Positions 61,801-64,000 of a stretch of 64,000 nt of DNA are shown in pieces (within the stretch, counting starts at the first letter, position 1; each line of letters begins with the position of its first letter). The notes beneath the pieces were generated by a model. That model did not search any database. It was given only the letters and a program-made list of their open reading frames with translations, and was not told where the DNA came from. A program made the position numbers and the translations under genes. Source of the stretch: Bacteroidales bacterium (lineage in GTDB: Bacteria > Bacteroidota > Bacteroidia > Bacteroidales > VadinHA17); the NCBI GenBank assembly GCA_003142255.1, contig PLLO01000003.1, positions 1-64,000 on the forward strand, written 5' to 3'.

Positions 61801-63393
61801 TGTAATAAAGATGATATCATAATCCTTCTTCTTCGCGAATGAATTCAGGAAATCATCGACTTTGCTCTTGAGCGTTATCTCGTTGAATTTCCGATCATAG
61901 AAAACAAAGCCCTTATTTGCCATATCGATGCATAATGCCGTAACCGCATCAAGTGGTTTTCCAAGCCATTTGGCGAACTCCTCGACGGGGAATGTTGGAG
62001 AGTAATACCATTCGACGAATTTCTTCAATCTGTACAGCGGGTTATATTCATCCAATCCTGCAAGCTTCATAAAATAATTGGCGTCGAAGAATGAAGAAGA
62101 TTCGAACTGAGCTTCCCCAAGTGAGGCTCCTCTTGCCCTTGACAGGATAATCTTCGATTCTTTCATATCCCATGAGAGAAGTTCGAAATACATGTCGAGG
62201 TTATGGAATGAGTCGAAGTAGGGGCTTTTCGAAATCGGGTTGTTTCCCCTGTAAAGGTTTACCTGCCTTGTTGATGCGTTATAGGAAAAAGAAAGGTTGG
62301 AATGGTAAATTGAATCCTTATCGAGATAAAGCGACATTGATGTCTCGGCGCTTACCAGACCGGTTTTTGAGAACATGAACTCCATCGATTTTATTTTCAG
62401 GTAGAGCGTATCGTTTCTGAACAGGGTAATCATTGCCGGCCGGACCTTAGTACCATTTCCAAACAGGCTTGCTCCCTCAATTGAGAGCCCTCCTTCGTAG
62501 TTAACCCCCTCATATATTTTATTTAGCCTGAACTCTTTTTCGTAAGTTTCAAACCTGGGGAAATCAGCCCTTTCCTTAACCTTGTAGGTCATAGCAATAT
62601 CAGACAGCTTGCCGTAAACGGGCGTCTTAAAGTAGGTTTTATGTGTCAGCCTGGCGGAATCGACAGAGAAATTACTCTTTGCTGTGCTGATATCATAATT
62701 ATCCATTTCAGCATAAACCTCTGTTGCAGGATAACCGGCTTTTTCCCAGGTAACTTTTCCTTTTGTGCCATGAAACAGCTGGATGTCGGGGTAATATATT
62801 CCGGTAGCATTATAAATCTCCGTGCTGTCTTTCTGTGAATAGCATGTAAGGGTGGCATCCTTGATCTTAACCAGGAAAACGGTATCGTGCAAAAACTGAA
62901 GCTGACTGTTTTTAACCTTCCACCTGATCGCTGATGATTCTGAAAGGACATTATCCCTGATCATTATTTTTGTATTGCGGATGTATCTGTCGATATTCTC
63001 CATCGGATACCTGGGGTTAAATGCCAGATCGCTTAACCCTGCAAGCCAGCCGGCCAGGAATTTTTCTCCGCTCTTCTTATCATTTATAGTGTTAAGGGTG
63101 ATCAACAGATCGTTGAAGTGAGGCACGGGCCTCATCCCTTTTCCTGAAAACTGGCTTGCCAGGTCGATGATCCCGGCCATGTTATCCTTGCTGAACGCAG
63201 CGCTGTCCCAACTGGCCAGGAAGGTTCCCAGGTTACCTTTCTGTTCATCATTCAGGTTGGGTCCCATAAACGCTGTTAGCTCCTCCCTGAATTTCGCCGG
63301 ATCGCCGGAGAATGTCGATTTCCCCTGGGAAAAAAGGATTGCGGGAAGAAGAGCCTGTAGAGCCAGGCACAAAACGGCCAGCTTTTTTAACAT
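58882..63393 (-). CDS. Very large secreted protein of unknown function, 1503 residues
   Basis: This 1503-residue exported protein has a signal peptide (about 1-22, AILFSQ). Its N-terminal 150 residues are helical. The rest is a long series of beta strands, with repeated patterns such as GKVTWEKAG, DISTAKSNFSVDSA, YNLKSASTNGYAF, and many short YxxAxxxxI strands. This recalls AsmA/TamB- or LptD-OstA-type repetitive beta proteins. No membrane anchor or C-terminal sorting domain is clear. I do not recognise a named family. It lies downstream of tpiA, with a small hairpin (63410-63426) between. Confidence 0.8.
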   Translation of the reverse strand: MLKKLAVLCLALQALLPAILFSQGKSTFSGDPAKFREELTAFMGPNLNDEQKGNLGTFLASWDSAAFSKDNMAGIIDLASQFSGKGMRPVPHFNDLLITLNTINDKKSGEKFLAGWLAGLSDLAFNPRYPMENIDRYIRNTKIMIRDNVLSESSAIRWKVKNSQLQFLHDTVFLVKIKDATLTCYSQKDSTEIYNATGIYYPDIQLFHGTKGKVTWEKAGYPATEVYAEMDNYDISTAKSNFSVDSARLTHKTYFKTPVYGKLSDIAMTYKVKERADFPRFETYEKEFRLNKIYEGVNYEGGLSIEGASLFGNGTKVRPAMITLFRNDTLYLKIKSMEFMFSKTGLVSAETSMSLYLDKDSIYHSNLSFSYNASTRQVNLYRGNNPISKSPYFDSFHNLDMYFELLSWDMKESKIILSRARGASLGEAQFESSSFFDANYFMKLAGLDEYNPLYRLKKFVEWYYSPTFPVEEFAKWLGKPLDAVTALCIDMANKGFVFYDRKFNEITLKSKVDDFLNSFAKKKDYDIIFITSETKAPLDNAILDLKNFRITVNGVSQVFLSDSQKVAIYPYNRQIVLGKNRSIQFDGVVEAGLFTVFGHKFSFNYDTFKIRLQKIDSIKIAVETDKKDNYGNAVIKDIDNMIQLGTAELYIDGPDNKSGLKSLKQYPIINAITYSYIFYDKIPGLENVYPQGDFYFRVDPFTYENIDHYTNEDMNLAGEFHAGNILKPIREFLTIQENNSLGFNMNVPQEGIEVYGTKGRLYNNLSMSNKGLIGSGSLKHLTSTTKSEQFRFFPDSMLTQAATFNIEKDGAGLFPTLNSEDVKIKWLPEKDEWMASNASSKNFSMFDNGTTLDGSLKLTPSLLSGTGVVNSGESRLTSDLFRFSTNSIKADTANYNLKSASTNGYAFIAENAATNINFDLKMTSFHLNTDTSVVKFPEIQYICKMTDFNYNMESKVLDMEQKGKSDAPMITPEKLVKLDFAKLDKPTFFATNVIGDTISFSSWKGNYHLDGEYIEAENINYIHIADALIQPDTGKITINRRAKIQQMQNAIVAVNNKHILHSAKIDIESTKRYTGSAIYDYVDENKEIQQINFPELTVDTLKTSAKGYIPDNQKFMLNPDFSFFGDVNLYSTKDNLLFSGGAAIVNKCSEMKSYPVKFKSYIDPKNVMIPINDKPRDINDNMVFSGSYINLDSVQVYPAFLSAQKSWTDVGLVTSKGYLWYDKPKGRYIITSLEKIADPSSSDDIVALDKNYCILSGEGKLNFGANYNLVKLTAAGKVIHTLDSNDVNIEALLAFDFYFSPEALKMMGDEIKAMPSLKPVNLNSEIYTKGMKNLIGAEAAGRMKEDVDLFGTSRNLPKEFNFEIFLNDVNLYWNEASSSFRSKGKIGIGYIGSQPVNTYVDGFVEIQRRRSGDMFDIYLKADESTWYYFSYIRGSMMTQSGNNGYNTLIANIKLSQRKHPDSSVRQPYTYMISVEDRLGKFLQRMTVPVENNEQQPDLKGLTR

Positions 63394-63432
63394 GACTAAT
63401 TATTTATTGCCCCGTCTTAGCCGGGGAAAGTT

Positions 63433-64000
63433 TTAAAATGCCTCTGCAATGGCTGCGAAATCTTCCTTTTTGAGGGATGCGCCGCCAATAAGACCTCCGT
63501 CAACATCAGGCTTCGAAAAAAGCTCTGCCGCATTCGATGGCTTACAGCTGCCACCGTAAAGAATTGTCATCTCTTCGGCACACTCCCTGCCATATTTCTC
63601 TTTTACGAGTCCCCTGATATAATGATGCATCTCCTGAGCCTGTTCTGGTGTGGCAGTAAGGCCTGTCCCGATTGCCCATACCGGCTCATAGGCGATAACG
63701 ATCATTTTCATCGATTCGGCCGGAAGGGTGAAAAGTCCCTCTTCAAGTTGCCTCTTGATAATAATCAGATGCCTTCCTTGCTCTCTCTCCTCCTTAACTT
63801 CGCCGCAGCAGAAGATCACTTTAAGACCGGTGTTTATTGCAAGCAGGGTTTTCTTATTCAGCAGCCTGTCATCTTCATGATAATAGCTTCTTCTTTCGGA
63901 ATGACCTATTATCACATATTGTGCACCGGTGCTTTTTATCATGGTTGCAGATACTTCGCCTGTAAATGCGCCTGACGGCTCGGCAGCACAGTTTTGCGCG
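63433..64000 (-). CDS. tpiA: Triose-phosphate isomerase, partial (5' end beyond the window)
   Basis: This is the C-terminal 188 or so residues of triose-phosphate isomerase, which interconverts dihydroxyacetone phosphate and glyceraldehyde-3-phosphate. The frame stays open to the right edge and reads [20 protein letters not shown] before the internal ATG at 63942, matching the family's N-terminal half, so that ATG is not the true start. The catalytic His is in VIIGHSERR and the catalytic Glu in [12 protein letters not shown]. The phosphate-binding [10 protein letters not shown] and [11 protein letters not shown] are intact. The stop is followed by a ccccg/cggggg-type hairpin. Confidence 0.95.
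   Translation of the reverse strand, partial: AQNCAAEPSGAFTGEVSATMIKSTGAQYVIIGHSERRSYYHEDDRLLNKKTLLAINTGLKVIFCCGEVKEEREQGRHLIIIKRQLEEGLFTLPAESMKMIVIAYEPVWAIGTGLTATPEQAQEMHHYIRGLVKEKYGRECAEEMTILYGGSCKPSNAAELFSKPDVDGGLIGGASLKKEDFAAIAEAF

Overview
The window reads as a chromosomal segment of a Bacteroidota bacterium, most likely an uncultured Bacteroidales-type lineage. The reasons are gene families largely restricted to that phylum (DUF3822, DUF5683-like, PorE-like OmpA/PD40 protein, GH97, SiaB/SiaC-type pairs, SPFH plus small Arc-like protein), recognisable TAnnTTTG -7 promoter boxes with TTG -33 boxes, weak Shine-Dalgarno sequences, and intergenic repeat families of the kind seen in that phylum. 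Most of the window is ordinary housekeeping DNA. The left 2 kb is clearly different: AT-rich, gene-poor and built from repeats.

Layout. 1-1957: two single-gene cassettes (a Gre-factor-like protein and a secreted protein), both on the minus strand, each followed by a long inverted-repeat recombination-site-like element. 2053-4215: a lipoprotein and an unusual tyrosine recombinase with a duplicated N-terminal extension, placed upstream of the cassettes in the same orientation. Together these look like an integron-type system whose recombinase is not a classical IntI. 4319-7460: a four-gene operon of CsgG, a lipoprotein, a secreted YidD-like protein and a DUF5683-like membrane protein. 7720-12885: a secreted M16 peptidase and a GH97 glycosidase. 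12973-13382: tRNA-Asp, its terminator and a patch of palindromes and direct repeats. 13392-18393: an orphan SiaC-like protein, small membrane proteins, RsmD, DUF3822, a RecD-like helicase and YjbQ. 18514-24186: a sugar-nucleotide cluster (phosphohexomutase, RfbD, RfbC, RfbA, UDP-glucose dehydrogenase; RfbB is absent).

24778-31413: ribosomal protein S1, a STAS protein, RNase Z, GMP synthetase and a C-terminal processing protease, all on the plus strand with short gaps. 31427-34258: a small lipoprotein, an RlmL-type methyltransferase and a SiaB-SiaC pair with its own clear promoter and terminator. 34338-38094: a large TerB-like/ABCG-type transporter and a flavin reductase. 38518-44094: ClpB, an Hpt-STAS pair and a PorE-like envelope protein. 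44300-50184: GcvT, ComB, then a serine-biosynthesis run SerC-SerA-DUF1015-YggS. 50192-58892: unknown proteins, UvrA, an ECF sigma factor, an SPFH protein with an Arc-like 59-residue partner, RsmE and a phosphodiesterase. 58882-64000: a 1503-residue secreted protein and triose-phosphate isomerase, which runs off the right edge.

The strongest candidate for something undescribed is the left-end cassette array. In each cassette the first bases are complementary to the inner box of that same cassette's terminal repeat element. That is the signature expected when a circular cassette has been inserted at the crossover base of an attC-like site. The element between the two genes is about 400 bp, far longer than usual attC sites, and is filled with nine degenerate copies of a TGTCNCGGTGCA-like motif. 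A second theme is small signalling modules: two SiaC proteins, one SiaB, two STAS proteins and one Hpt protein. Intergenic gaps carry several families of palindromic repeats.
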